Translations under genes and position numbers: made by a program | Assembly (NCBI RefSeq): GCF_042434095.1 | Contig: NZ_JBHLUE010000017.1 | Span: forward strand, 324,195 to 388,194 | Length of the DNA: 64,000 nucleotides | Source of the DNA: KBS50 sp042434095 | Lineage (GTDB): Bacteria > Actinomycetota > Actinomycetes > Mycobacteriales > Micromonosporaceae | Direction of reading: 5' to 3' | In this document: one piece after another, positions 49,636 to 58,152 of the stretch | Layout of the letters: each line of letters begins with the position of its first letter | Position numbering within the stretch: position 1 is the first letter of the stretch | The notes under the pieces: generated by a model | What the model saw: only the letters and a program-made list of their open reading frames with translations | Database searches by the model: none | Told to the model about the DNA's origin: nothing

Positions 49636-49692
49636 TGGAAGGAAGGGCCCCTTCTTATCGTTTTCTGTATAGGAAGGGTTCCCTCCTAACCG
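49636..49692. repeat. Dispersed hairpin element A, copy 3
   Basis: GGAAGGGCCCCTTCTTAT and ATAGGAAGGGTTCCCTCC form the inverted arms around a T-rich loop (CGTTTTCTGT), 7 bp after argH. Orientation is inverted relative to copy 1, judging by the loop (T-rich here, A-rich there). It probably ends the arg operon. Confidence 0.75.
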
Positions 49693-49812
49693 ACGCCCCG
49701 GATGCGCCGGCCGGCGCCGTTCGGGCGGGCCTGGTGGGGCTTGTCCGCGCGATAATCGCGGGGAGTCCGGCATCGGCTCCGCGCGGCGTCCGGCCTGCCA
49801 TATGGTCGCGTC

Positions 49813-51102
49813 ATGTGGGCCATCCCTCGGGCCGGCGCGCTGCTGAACACCGCGGTGCTGCTGGTCTTCCCGGCCATCGGAGCCGCCCGGCCGGCGCCGG
49901 CCGCGGCCGCCGTCGTACCGGGTGCGGCCGTCGGCGTACCGGGTGCGGCCGTCGGCGTACCGGGTGCGGCCGCAGCCGTGCCGGGTGCGGTCGCCCGGTG
50001 TCCGGAGCCGAGCCCGGGGATCGCCCGGACCCCGCGCCCGACGCCGCCGCCGGGCCGGTCCGGCGACCGCGAGGTTGGCGGAGCGGCGCTGGCCACCTCC
50101 GGGCTGGCCGCCCCCACCGACGCCGCCGCGCCGCCGGCGGTCACCGCGACCTCCTGGGTGGTGGCCGACCTCGACACCGGCGCCGTGCTGGGCGGCTGCG
50201 ACCCGCACCAGTACTCGCCGCCCGCCAGCGTGCAGAAGCTGCTGCTGCTGGAGACGGTGCTGCCCAAGGTGGACCCGAACGCGGTCGTGCAGGTGATGCC
50301 GGAGGACATGAACTTCGAGCCCGGCAGCTCGGCCATGGGACTGATCGAGGGCGGCCGGTACCGGGTGGAGACGCTGCTGCTGGGCCTGCTGCTCAACTCG
50401 GGCAACGACGCCGCCAACGTGCTGGCCCGGATCGGCGGCGGCCCGGCCGGCCTGCCGGGAACCATCGCGGCCATGAACGCGGAGGCCAAGCGGCTGGGCG
50501 CGTACCAGACGCACGCCGTGACCCCGTCCGGCCTGGACGGGGACGGCCAGTTCACCAGCGCATACGACCTCGCGCTGATCGCCCGCGCCGACTTCGCGCG
50601 GGCCGACTTCCGCCGGTACGTGGGCACCCGCACCGCGCAGGTGCCGCCGGAACCGCCGCGCGACCCGAAGGGATACCAGATCACCAACGACAACCAGCTG
50701 CTGTGGCACTATCCGGGCGCGCTCGGCGGCAAGACCGGCTTCACGGACGTGGCCCGGCACACCTTCATGGGCGCCGCGGAGCGGAACGGGCGCCGGCTCG
50801 TGGTGACGCTGGTCGGCGCCGAGGCCGCCCCGCAGCGCGGCTGGCAGCAGGGGGCGGCCCTGCTCGACTGGGGCTTCGGGCTGCCGCCCGGCGACCGGGT
50901 TGGTGAGCTGGTGCCGGCCGCGAACCCGACCCCGAGCCCCACGGGCAGCACCCCGGCGGCGGCCGACGGCGCCCACGCCGAGGCGGCCCGGGCCGGGGTG
51001 CTGGGCCGGCCCGGACCCACCCTGGCGATGGCGGTGGCGCTTGCTGTGCTGGTGGCCGTCGGGCTGACCGTGTTCGCCCTGCGCCGCCGCGCCACCCGCT
51101 GA
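49813..51102 (+). CDS. D-alanyl-D-alanine carboxypeptidase (low-molecular-mass PBP)
   Basis: Penicillin-binding serine peptidase, 429 residues. Signal peptide (1-30), then a repetitive VPGAAVG linker (49915-49998), the serine-peptidase domain with SxxK in PASVQKLL (S139, K142), SxN as LNSGNDAAN (about S196) and GGKTGFTD (about K307), and a C-terminal membrane helix (about 400-422). It trims the terminal D-Ala of peptidoglycan stem peptides outside the membrane. ATG 49813 follows a poor Shine-Dalgarno. Confidence 0.93.
   Translation: MWAIPRAGALLNTAVLLVFPAIGAARPAPAAAAVVPGAAVGVPGAAVGVPGAAAAVPGAVARCPEPSPGIARTPRPTPPPGRSGDREVGGAALATSGLAAPTDAAAPPAVTATSWVVADLDTGAVLGGCDPHQYSPPASVQKLLLLETVLPKVDPNAVVQVMPEDMNFEPGSSAMGLIEGGRYRVETLLLGLLLNSGNDAANVLARIGGGPAGLPGTIAAMNAEAKRLGAYQTHAVTPSGLDGDGQFTSAYDLALIARADFARADFRRYVGTRTAQVPPEPPRDPKGYQITNDNQLLWHYPGALGGKTGFTDVARHTFMGAAERNGRRLVVTLVGAEAAPQRGWQQGAALLDWGFGLPPGDRVGELVPAANPTPSPTGSTPAAADGAHAEAARAGVLGRPGPTLAMAVALAVLVAVGLTVFALRRRATR
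49915..49998. repeat. 21-bp tandem repeat, about four copies, in the PBP linker
   Basis: In-frame units at 49915, 49936, 49957 and a diverged one at 49978 encode VPGAAVG, VPGAAVG, VPGAAAA and VPGAVAR. They lie just after the signal peptide. Confidence 0.9.
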
Positions 51103-51247
51103 ACGCTCGCCGGGCCGCTACGTCTCGCCGTCGAGCCGTCCCGCACCGGACCGGTCGGGGGCGCGTCGACCGCGCTTCGTCGTGATAGCTTGCGATCTCG
51201 CCGCTCGGCGGCGATCCACGGCGAACGACAGGGCAGGGCCTCGAACG

Positions 51248-52180
51248 TTGTCTCGCAGCATTCTGGTCATCGGCGGAACGCGCTTCCTCGGTCGCGCCAT
51301 CGTGGACGCCGCCCTGGCCGCCGGGCACCGGCTCACGCTGTTCAACCGGGGTCTGACCAACCCGGACCTGTACCCGACGGTGGAGACCATCCGCGGGGAC
51401 CGGGACAAAGACCTGTCGGCGCTGGCAGATCGGACCTGGGACGCGGTGATCGACGTCGCGGCGTACCAGCCATCATCCGTCCGAAGCACCGTCTCCGCGC
51501 TGGCCGGCCGGGTCGGCCGGTACGTCCTGGTCTCGACCATTTCGGTGTACGCGGACCATGACACGACCGCCGGCCAGCTCGAAGAGGCCGCCACCCTGGA
51601 GCTGACCGAGCACACCGATCCGGCGGACCTGTACGGCGCCGGCAAGGCCGCCTGCGAACGCGTCGTCCTCGACGCGTTCGGCGACCGGGCCTTCCTGCCC
51701 CGGCCGGGGCTCATCGTCGGCCCGAACGATCCCACCGACCGGTTCACGTACTGGCCGCGGCGGCTCGCCCGACCCGGCCGGGTGCTGGTCCCCGGCGATC
51801 CGGCGGACCCGGTCCAGTACGTCGACGTGCGCGACCTCGCCGCGTTCGTGGTCGGTGGGGACGACCTGTCCGGTGCGTACAACGTGACCGGTCCGTCGAT
51901 GACCATGGGCGAGCTGCTGCGCGCGTGCGGGGGCGGCGACCTGGTGTGGGTGCCGACCGAGTGGCTGCTCGCGGCCGGCGTCGACCCGTGGATGGGCGTG
52001 CCGCTGTGGGTGGCCGCGCCCGGCTGGGCGGCCGCCAACCGGGTCGACGTGAGCCGCGCGCTGCGGGCCGGGCTGACCCTCCGGCCGCTGGCCGACACTG
52101 TCCGCGACGCCACCACCACCGCCGAGCCGATGTTCACCGCTGACCAGGAACGCCACCTGTTCGCCGCCTACCTGTCCTGA
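51248..52180 (+). CDS. NAD-dependent epimerase/dehydratase (extended SDR)
   Basis: Rossmann-fold SDR of 310 residues: nucleotide loop IGGTRFLGRAIVDAAL, VIDVAAYQPS, and the catalytic Tyr-x3-Lys as YGAGKAACE. The conserved domain begins a few residues after TTG 51248, taken as the start; a weak Shine-Dalgarno (GGGCAGGG) is upstream. A longer frame from 51182 crosses a -10-like TAGCTT (51186-51191) and is unlikely to be translated. The substrate is unknown; it resembles the atypical mycobacterial-type reductase/epimerase group. Confidence 0.85.
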   Translation: MSRSILVIGGTRFLGRAIVDAALAAGHRLTLFNRGLTNPDLYPTVETIRGDRDKDLSALADRTWDAVIDVAAYQPSSVRSTVSALAGRVGRYVLVSTISVYADHDTTAGQLEEAATLELTEHTDPADLYGAGKAACERVVLDAFGDRAFLPRPGLIVGPNDPTDRFTYWPRRLARPGRVLVPGDPADPVQYVDVRDLAAFVVGGDDLSGAYNVTGPSMTMGELLRACGGGDLVWVPTEWLLAAGVDPWMGVPLWVAAPGWAAANRVDVSRALRAGLTLRPLADTVRDATTTAEPMFTADQERHLFAAYLS

Positions 52181-52195
52181 CCGCGCCCCTTCCGG

Positions 52196-52273
52196 TGTCG
52201 ATCATGGAGTTGTGGTGGGCGATTCGGGATGCTTCGGGGCCTTCGCGGGGCACCGCAACTCCATGATCGACGC
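52196..52273. repeat. Dispersed inverted repeat element B, copy 2
   Basis: GTCGATCATGGAGTTGTGGT and CACCGCAACTCCATGATCGAC are inverted around about 33 bp, 19 bp after the epimerase stop. The outer arms match copy 1 at 28197-28272. Confidence 0.8.
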
Positions 52274-52303
52274 AACGGTCGGCCGCGCGTAGGATCCCGC
52301 GGC

Positions 52304-55252
52304 ATGACGCGGTCCGACGCCCCCGTACCGGCCGAACCCGGCGCGCAGCCCGAGCCGGCCGCCGCGATACCCGGCCAGGCCGCGCCGGCGGACCGCGAGG
52401 CCGTGTCCGGCGAGCCCGTGGCAGTGTCCGCGGACCGCGAGGCCGCGCCCGCGGAGCCCGAGGTCGCGTCCGTGGACCGCGAGGCCGTGTCCGGGGAGCC
52501 CGAGGCCGTATCCGGGGGACCCGAGGCCGCCCTGGGGAGGGCGGGCGCGGATCGGGCCGGAGGCACGTCGCCGACGCGCTCGCGGCGCTGGCCGCGCCGG
52601 CTGGCCCGGGCCGCGCTCGCGGCGGTGGCGGCCGTCCTGGTCCTCGCCCTGGTGGCCGGCGGCCTCGTGCTCTGGTCCATCCGGCGGGCGCTTCCGGAGT
52701 ACGACGGCACCCTGCGGCTGCCCGGCCTCGGCGCGCCGGTGACGGTGCTGCGCGACGAGCACGGCATTCCGCAGCTCTACGCGCACACGGCCGAGGATCT
52801 GTTCCGGGCGCAGGGGTACGCGCACGCCCAGGAACGGTTCTGGGAGATGGACTTCCGCCGCCACGTCACGGCGGGCCGGCTGGCCGAGCTGTTCGGACCG
52901 TCCCAGGTGGAGACCGACCGGTACGTCCGCACGATGGGCTGGCGCCGGGTGGCCGAGCGGGAGTGGTCGCTGATCGCCCCGGACAGCCGCCGGTACCTGA
53001 GCGCGTACGCCGACGGCGTCAACGCGTACCTGGTGAATCAGGGCGTGCTGGCGAACCCGGCGGCGGCCGACGGCCCGGCACGGGGGTCGGTGAGCCTGGA
53101 GTACACGCTGCAGGGACTGCTCAACCGGGGACACCGGATCGAGCGGTGGGATCCGGTGGACAGCCTGGCCTGGCTCAAGGCCATGGCATGGGACCTGCGC
53201 GGCAACATGTCGAGCGAGCTGGACCGGGCCACGCTGCTGAGCCAGGGCCTGACCGTCGCAGAGATCGACCAGCTCTACCCGGCGTACCCGTACGACCGGA
53301 ACCGGCCGATCGTGGCGGCGGCGGCATCCGGAAGCGGCGGCCGGGGCGGCGGTGACCCGGCCGTCGGCGATTACCCGGCCGTCGGCGGGGAGCCGGCCGG
53401 CGGCGGGTCGACTGCCGGCGGGGCAGCGTTCGGCCGCCCGGGGCGGGCGACCGCCCCGGCGCCGGACCGGGGTCCCGCCCCGGCGGTGGCCGGGGAGCTC
53501 GCCGCGGCCCGGCCGGCGCTCGCGGCGGCGCGTGACCTTGCCGCGGCGCTGCCGCACCTGCTCGGGCCCGAGGGCGAGGGGATCGGCTCGAACTCGTTCG
53601 TCCTCGCCGGCTCGCGCACCAGCACCGGCGCGCCGATCCTGGCCAACGACCCGCACCTCGGGCCGTCCCTGCCGGGCATCTGGATGCAGCTCGGCCTGCA
53701 CTGCGACTGCGGCTACTCGGCCACCGGGTACACCTTCTCCGGCCTGCCCGGCGTGGTGATCGGGCACAATGACCGGCTGGCCTGGGGCTTCACCAACCTC
53801 GATCCGGACGTCACGGACCTCTACCTGGAACGCCTGAACGGCGACCGGTACCAGGTGGATGGCGCCTGGCGGCCGCTGCGGACCCGGACCGAGACCATCG
53901 AGGTGGCCGGCGGTGACCCGGTGCGGTTCACGGTCCGGGAGACCGGGCACGGCCCGCTGCTCTCCGACGCGTCCGAGCCGCTTCGGCGGATCGCCGCCGT
54001 CACCCGGGCCGGACCGGCGGACGGCGTGGCGCTGCGCTGGACGGCGCTGGACCCCGGCCACACCATGGACGCGCTCTTCGCGATCAACCAGGCCACCGAC
54101 CCGGTCGCGCTGCGCCGCGCGGCCGCGCTGTTCGAGGTGCCGGCGCAGAACATCGTGTACGCCACGGTGGACGGCCACATCGGCTACCAGGCCCCGGGCC
54201 GGATCCCGATCCGCGGCGCCGGCGACGGCCGCTGGCCCGCCCCCGGTTGGGATTCCCGGTACGACTGGCGCGGCTTCATCCCCTTCGCCGAGCTGCCGTC
54301 GGTGAGCGACCCGGCCGAGGGCGCCATCGTGACGGCCAACCAGGCCGTGGTCGGTCCCGGCTATCCGCGGCTGCTCACCACCGACTGGACCGCCGGCTAC
54401 CGGTCCCAGCGGATCAACGACCTGCTCGCGGCGGCCCCGACACACTCGGTCGACGACGTGGCGCGGATCCAGTTCGACAACCTCAACCCGGTGGCCGCCG
54501 ACCTGGTGCCGGAACTGCTCGCGGCCCCGCTCGACGGGAAGGCCGTCGCGGCCCGGGACCTGCTGCGCGGCTGGGACCTCCAACAGCCGGCCACCGGGCC
54601 GGAGGGTTCGGATCAGGCCCGCTCGTCCGCCGCGGCCGCGTACTTCAACGCGGTGTGGCGGCACCTGCTGCTGCGCACCTTCGACGAGCTGCCGGCCGGG
54701 TCGGCGCCGGACGGTGGCGAGCGGTGGTTCTCCGTGGTCACCGGCCTCGGCCCGCACTCGCCGTGGTGGGACGACCGGTCGACCCCCGCCGTCGAGGACC
54801 GCACGGCGATGCTCACGGCCGCGCTCCGGGACGGGTACGCCGAGCTGGCCGGCCGGCTCGGCGACCGGCCCGCGGCGTGGCGGTGGGGCGACCTGCACAC
54901 GCTCATCCTGCGGAACGCCTCGTACGGCAGCTCCGGCATCGGGCCGGTGGAGTGGCTGTTCAACACCGGCCCGTACCGCACCTCCGGCGGCAAGGGCGTG
55001 GTCAACGCCACCGGCTGGAACGCCGGGCAGGGCTACCAGGTGAACTGGGTGCCGTCGATGCGCATGATCGTCGACCTGGGCGACCTGGACCGGTCCCGGT
55101 GGATCAACCTCACCGGGGTGTCCGGGCACGCCTTCGCGGGGCACTACACCGACCAGACGCGGCTGTGGCGGACCGGCGCCACCCTGCCGATGCGCTGGAG
55201 CCGGGGCGCCGTCGAGGACGCGACCCGGCACCGGCAGACGTACGCGCCATGA
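52304..55252 (+). CDS. Penicillin acylase-family Ntn hydrolase, membrane anchored
   Basis: 982 residues. A repetitive acidic cytoplasmic tail (1-75), one membrane helix (about 97-122), the alpha-chain region with TVLRDEHGIPQLYA and YAHAQERFWEMDF, a Gly-rich low-complexity spacer (about 347-410), then the autocleavage site GIGSNSFVL with nucleophile Ser429. Beta-chain motifs include NDPHLG, GVVIGHND and WGFTN. This family hydrolyses N-acyl amides: penicillins, acyl-homoserine lactones or cyclic lipopeptides such as echinocandin. The substrate cannot be told. The anchored form should act outside the cell. ATG 52304. Confidence 0.93.
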   Translation: MTRSDAPVPAEPGAQPEPAAAIPGQAAPADREAVSGEPVAVSADREAAPAEPEVASVDREAVSGEPEAVSGGPEAALGRAGADRAGGTSPTRSRRWPRRLARAALAAVAAVLVLALVAGGLVLWSIRRALPEYDGTLRLPGLGAPVTVLRDEHGIPQLYAHTAEDLFRAQGYAHAQERFWEMDFRRHVTAGRLAELFGPSQVETDRYVRTMGWRRVAEREWSLIAPDSRRYLSAYADGVNAYLVNQGVLANPAAADGPARGSVSLEYTLQGLLNRGHRIERWDPVDSLAWLKAMAWDLRGNMSSELDRATLLSQGLTVAEIDQLYPAYPYDRNRPIVAAAASGSGGRGGGDPAVGDYPAVGGEPAGGGSTAGGAAFGRPGRATAPAPDRGPAPAVAGELAAARPALAAARDLAAALPHLLGPEGEGIGSNSFVLAGSRTSTGAPILANDPHLGPSLPGIWMQLGLHCDCGYSATGYTFSGLPGVVIGHNDRLAWGFTNLDPDVTDLYLERLNGDRYQVDGAWRPLRTRTETIEVAGGDPVRFTVRETGHGPLLSDASEPLRRIAAVTRAGPADGVALRWTALDPGHTMDALFAINQATDPVALRRAAALFEVPAQNIVYATVDGHIGYQAPGRIPIRGAGDGRWPAPGWDSRYDWRGFIPFAELPSVSDPAEGAIVTANQAVVGPGYPRLLTTDWTAGYRSQRINDLLAAAPTHSVDDVARIQFDNLNPVAADLVPELLAAPLDGKAVAARDLLRGWDLQQPATGPEGSDQARSSAAAAYFNAVWRHLLLRTFDELPAGSAPDGGERWFSVVTGLGPHSPWWDDRSTPAVEDRTAMLTAALRDGYAELAGRLGDRPAAWRWGDLHTLILRNASYGSSGIGPVEWLFNTGPYRTSGGKGVVNATGWNAGQGYQVNWVPSMRMIVDLGDLDRSRWINLTGVSGHAFAGHYTDQTRLWRTGATLPMRWSRGAVEDATRHRQTYAP
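52388..52513. repeat. 42-bp tandem repeat x3 in the acylase N-terminal tail
   Basis: Units at 52388, 52430 and 52472 encode 14-residue variants of DREAVSGEPEAVS, followed by a partial copy. They form the acidic cytoplasmic tail. Confidence 0.8.
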
Positions 55253-55264
55253 TTAGCTGAACCG

Positions 55265-55879
55265 GTGTCCGAAGCTCAACTGACCGATCTCGCCAGCCTG
55301 CTCGCCGGTCCGGTCGAGCCGGCCGCGCGTGGGCTGCTGGGCGCCCGGCTGAGCGCGGGCGGGGTCACGGTCCGGCTCACCGAGGTCGAGGCGTACGCCG
55401 GCTCGGGCGGCGATCCCGCCTCGCACGCCCACCGGGGGCCCACCGCCCGTAACCGGATCATGTTCGGCCCGTCCGGGCACGCGTACCTCTATTTCACCTA
55501 CGGCATGCACTGGTGCATGAACGTGGTGACCGGGCCGGACGGCGAGGCGTCCGCGGTGCTGCTGCGGGCCGGCGAGGTGGTCGACGGGCTGGCCGCGGCC
55601 CGGGCCCGCCGCCCGGCCGTACGCCGGGACGTCGACCTGGCTCGCGGGCCGGCCCGGCTGTGCTCGGCGCTGGGCCTGGACGGCGCGGCGTACGGCGCGT
55701 ACCTGCTGGACGGCGGCCCGGTGCGGCTGGAACCGCCGGCCGAGCCGGTCGACCCGGCGGCGGTCAGCGCCGGACCGCGGGTGGGGGTGACCGGCGCGCA
55801 CGACGTGCCGTGGCGGTTCTGGCTCACCGGGGACCCGACGGTCAGCGCCTACCGCCGGCACGTCCCCCGGCGTCGCTGA
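55265..55879 (+). CDS. 3-methyladenine DNA glycosylase (AAG/MPG family)
   Basis: Base-excision repair enzyme that removes alkylated purines. It is 204 residues with the active-site glutamate in LTEVEAYAG, the HRGPTARNRIMFG block and the intercalating segment YFTYGMHWCMNVV. GTG 55265 lies 12 bp after the acylase. The neighbourhood of an AAG gene near tyrS is conserved in mycobacteria. Confidence 0.95.
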   Translation: MSEAQLTDLASLLAGPVEPAARGLLGARLSAGGVTVRLTEVEAYAGSGGDPASHAHRGPTARNRIMFGPSGHAYLYFTYGMHWCMNVVTGPDGEASAVLLRAGEVVDGLAAARARRPAVRRDVDLARGPARLCSALGLDGAAYGAYLLDGGPVRLEPPAEPVDPAAVSAGPRVGVTGAHDVPWRFWLTGDPTVSAYRRHVPRRR

Positions 55880-55984
55880 CCATCATGGCCGCGATCTCAC
55901 CTGAGCAGGTCGAGGAATTCCGCGCAGCGGGCGGGATCCCAGCGGGCTTCCGGCGGTCATCCGGGTGACGCTACCGTGGCCGAT

Positions 55985-56015
55985 TTGCGTTCGAGGGCAC
56001 TCGAACTCCTAGCGT
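55985..56015 (+). promoter_or_regulatory. MerR-type promoter with 19-bp spacer upstream of the aldo/keto reductase
   Basis: TTGCGT (55985-55990) and TAGCGT (56010-56015) are separated by 19 bp, and the spacer holds the dyad GTTCGAG-GGCA-CTCGAAC (55989-56006). Over-long spacers with a central palindrome are the hallmark of MerR-family activation by DNA untwisting. No merR gene lies in the window. Confidence 0.7.
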
Positions 56016-56066
56016 GGACCACCGGACAGGCGCCGCGAACGGCGGCGCCGGATGGGGGAGCAGCAG

Positions 56067-57044
56067 ATGCGTACCGTCGCACTCGGCAGCCAGGGCCTGC
56101 GGGTTTCCGCGCAGGGGCTCGGCTGCATGGGCATGAGCCAGTCGTACGGGCCGGCCGACGAGACCTCGTCGGTCGCCACCCTGCACCGGGCGCTGGACCT
56201 CGGCGTCACCCTCTTCGACACGGCGAACGTCTACGGCGACGCCGGCAGCGCCGGGTTCGGGGCGAACGAGCGGCTGCTCGGCTCCGCCCTGCGCGGCCGG
56301 TGGGACCGGGTGGTGCTGGCCACCAAGTTCGGCATCCAGGGCATCGTCCGGGAGAACGGCCGGACCGGCTTCCGGCTCGGCGCCGACCCGGCGTACGTCC
56401 GGCAGGCCTGCGACGAGTCGCTGGCCCGGCTGGGCACCGACCACATCGACCTGTACTACCTGCACCGGGTCGATCCGGCCACGCCGGTCGAGGAGACCGT
56501 GGCCGCGATGGCGGAGCTGGTGGCGGCCGGCAAGGTGCGCTACCTGGGGTTGTCCGAGGTCGACGCCGACCAGTTGGCGCGGGCGCACGCCGTGCACCCG
56601 ATCACCGCGGTGCAGAGCGAGTGGTCGCTGTGGACCCGGGGGATCGAGGAGTCGGTGGTGCCGGCGGCCCGCCGGCTGGGCGTGGGACTCGTGCCGTTCT
56701 CGCCGCTCGGTCGCGGCTTCCTGACCGGCGCGGTGACCGCCGGCCAGGAGTTCGCGGCCGACGACTTCCGCCGGACCAACCCGCGGTTCGCCGACGAGGC
56801 GCTGGCCGCGAACCAGCGCCTGGTGGACGTGGTACGCGCCATCGCGGACGAGCGGGGCGTGCTGCCCGGTCAGGTGGCGCTGGCCTGGGTGCACGCCCAG
56901 GGCGAGGACGTGGTGCCGATCCCCGGCACCAAGCGGGTCCAGTATCTGGAACAGAACGTGGCGGCCGCCGACCTGCGGCTGACCGCCGACGACCTGGCCC
57001 GGCTCGACGAACTTGCTGGTCAGACTGTCGGCGGCCGCTACTAG
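56067..57044 (+). CDS. Aldo/keto reductase
   Basis: NADPH-dependent oxidoreductase, 325 residues, (beta/alpha)8 barrel. Catalytic tetrad: Asp and Tyr in LFDTANVYGD, Lys in LATKFG and His in YYLHRVD. The C-terminal NADPH site is PIPGTKRVQYLEQN. ATG 56067 is chosen because GGGGGAG sits 6 bp upstream; ATG 56052 lies before that Shine-Dalgarno. MerR-type control suggests induction by a redox or electrophile signal. Physiological substrate unknown. Confidence 0.94.
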   Translation: MRTVALGSQGLRVSAQGLGCMGMSQSYGPADETSSVATLHRALDLGVTLFDTANVYGDAGSAGFGANERLLGSALRGRWDRVVLATKFGIQGIVRENGRTGFRLGADPAYVRQACDESLARLGTDHIDLYYLHRVDPATPVEETVAAMAELVAAGKVRYLGLSEVDADQLARAHAVHPITAVQSEWSLWTRGIEESVVPAARRLGVGLVPFSPLGRGFLTGAVTAGQEFAADDFRRTNPRFADEALAANQRLVDVVRAIADERGVLPGQVALAWVHAQGEDVVPIPGTKRVQYLEQNVAAADLRLTADDLARLDELAGQTVGGRY

Positions 57045-57093
57045 CGGCCCGCAGAATCCAACTTCGGGCGACCCTGGGCCCAGTGCTGCGCGC

Positions 57094-57176
57094 CCTTTGC
57101 TCTGCTGCCCTTCGCGCACCGGCAATTGTCCGATTATCGGACACGACGTGGGGCGTGGGGGTCAGCAGAGCAAAGG
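57094..57176. repeat. Nested inverted repeat (element C)
   Basis: CCTTTGCTCTGCTG (57094-57107) and CAGCAGAGCAAAGG (57163-57176) are perfect 14-bp arms. Inside lies a second perfect palindrome TGTCCGATTATCGGACA (57127-57143). The arrangement looks like a small structured mobile or regulatory element. No second copy was seen in the window. Confidence 0.75.
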
Positions 57177-57221
57177 CGTCGCGGCGGGTCCTCGCGGTCG
57201 GGACGGGAAGGGCGCGGGCGG

Positions 57222-57259
57222 CCGATCAGTCGGGCGCGACGAGCCGCCCGACTGATCGG
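57222..57259. terminator. Bidirectional hairpin terminator candidate
   Basis: Perfect 15-bp arms CCGATCAGTCGGGCG / CGCCCGACTGATCGG with an 8-nt loop lie between the convergent aldo/keto reductase and DUF2231 genes. Confidence 0.65.
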
Positions 57260-57430
57260 ATCAAGGCCTGACCAGGACGTTTCCGGTCCCGCGACCTAGC
57301 GATCCCGGTACCGATCGCCAGGTCACCCCGGCTGGGCGGCGGAGCCTTCCGGCCTAACCGGCCCCACCGCTCGTTCCGGCAGTTGGGACGGAGGCTCAGC
57401 AGGCCGCGCGGCCGACCTCAGCGGTCCGGC

Positions 57431-58066
57431 TCAGTCGTGCTCGCCCTTCGCCGGGGAGGACATCGTGTTGCCCCAGGCGGCGCGGGCGCCGGACTCGCCG
57501 ACCCGGTAGACCTGCACGAGGTTGGCCACCGCGATCACCAGGGCGAGCACCGCGACCACCGCGGCCACGGCCCGGGACGGGCCGGCGGGCGTGCCGGCGA
57601 GCCCGGCCGGTCGGGTGGCCGTCGCGACTCGACCCGCCGGCGCATCCGGGTCGGCCACCCCGTCGGGCTCACCGGCGCCGGCCGCACCGGGCGCGCCCCG
57701 CGACGCGCCGCCACCGGGTCGTGCCACCGGGTCGGCGCCCAGCGCCGGGCGCCCGCGCCAACCCAGCCAGGCGAGGGCCAGCGCCGCCAGCAGCAGCGGC
57801 AGGGCGAAATAGAGCAGCTGGTCGCCCAGCTCGGCGTGCCGGCCGGGGTCACCGACGTGGGCCTCCAGGGTCTCCCCGCTGTCCGTGGCCACCGGGATGA
57901 GCACGGTGGCCACCAGCGTGATCGCGGCCACCAGGACCCCGTACCGGTGCCGCCACGCCGGCCGGACCGCCAGGGCGATCACGCCCAGCGCGCCGAGCGG
58001 CAGCAGCACGACCACGGCGTGTACGACGAGCGGGTGCAGCGGCAACCCGTTGACGGTCTCGGGCAT
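57431..58066 (-). CDS. DUF2231 membrane protein
   Basis: 211 residues, four predicted helices (about 10-30, 41-62, 83-103, 168-190). The N-terminal block GLPLHPLVVHAVVVLLPLG carries the conserved HPxxVH histidines of the DUF2231 family, which could bind metal or heme; function is unknown. A Gly/Ala/Pro-rich loop (105-160) separates helices three and four. GAGGAGG precedes ATG 58066. It is downstream of, and co-directional with, the two-component genes. Confidence 0.88.
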   Translation of the reverse strand: MPETVNGLPLHPLVVHAVVVLLPLGALGVIALAVRPAWRHRYGVLVAAITLVATVLIPVATDSGETLEAHVGDPGRHAELGDQLLYFALPLLLAALALAWLGWRGRPALGADPVARPGGGASRGAPGAAGAGEPDGVADPDAPAGRVATATRPAGLAGTPAGPSRAVAAVVAVLALVIAVANLVQVYRVGESGARAAWGNTMSSPAKGEHD

Positions 58067-58152
58067 GGCGTCCTCCTCGGGCGCGGTGAAAATTCCGGAT
58101 CCACCCTGACCGGCGTTTCTTGCCCGATTCTTGGCGTTCTTACCCCTGGCGC

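Larger units (their letters stand above)
57045..57430. other. 386-bp intergenic region between convergent genes, holding two palindromic structures
   Basis: No conserved ORF. It contains the nested inverted repeat at 57094-57176 and the 15-bp-stem hairpin at 57222-57259, both described separately. The remainder (57260-57430) is G/C-rich with no recognised signal. Confidence 0.6.

Noticed and set aside
55885..55968. A 27-codon ORF (MAAISPEQVEEFRAAGG...) between the glycosylase and the aldo/keto reductase
   Set aside because: No Shine-Dalgarno, no coupling to a neighbour and no recognised homologue. It resembles the N-terminus of a larger enzyme family by chance or as a remnant, which cannot be decided here.
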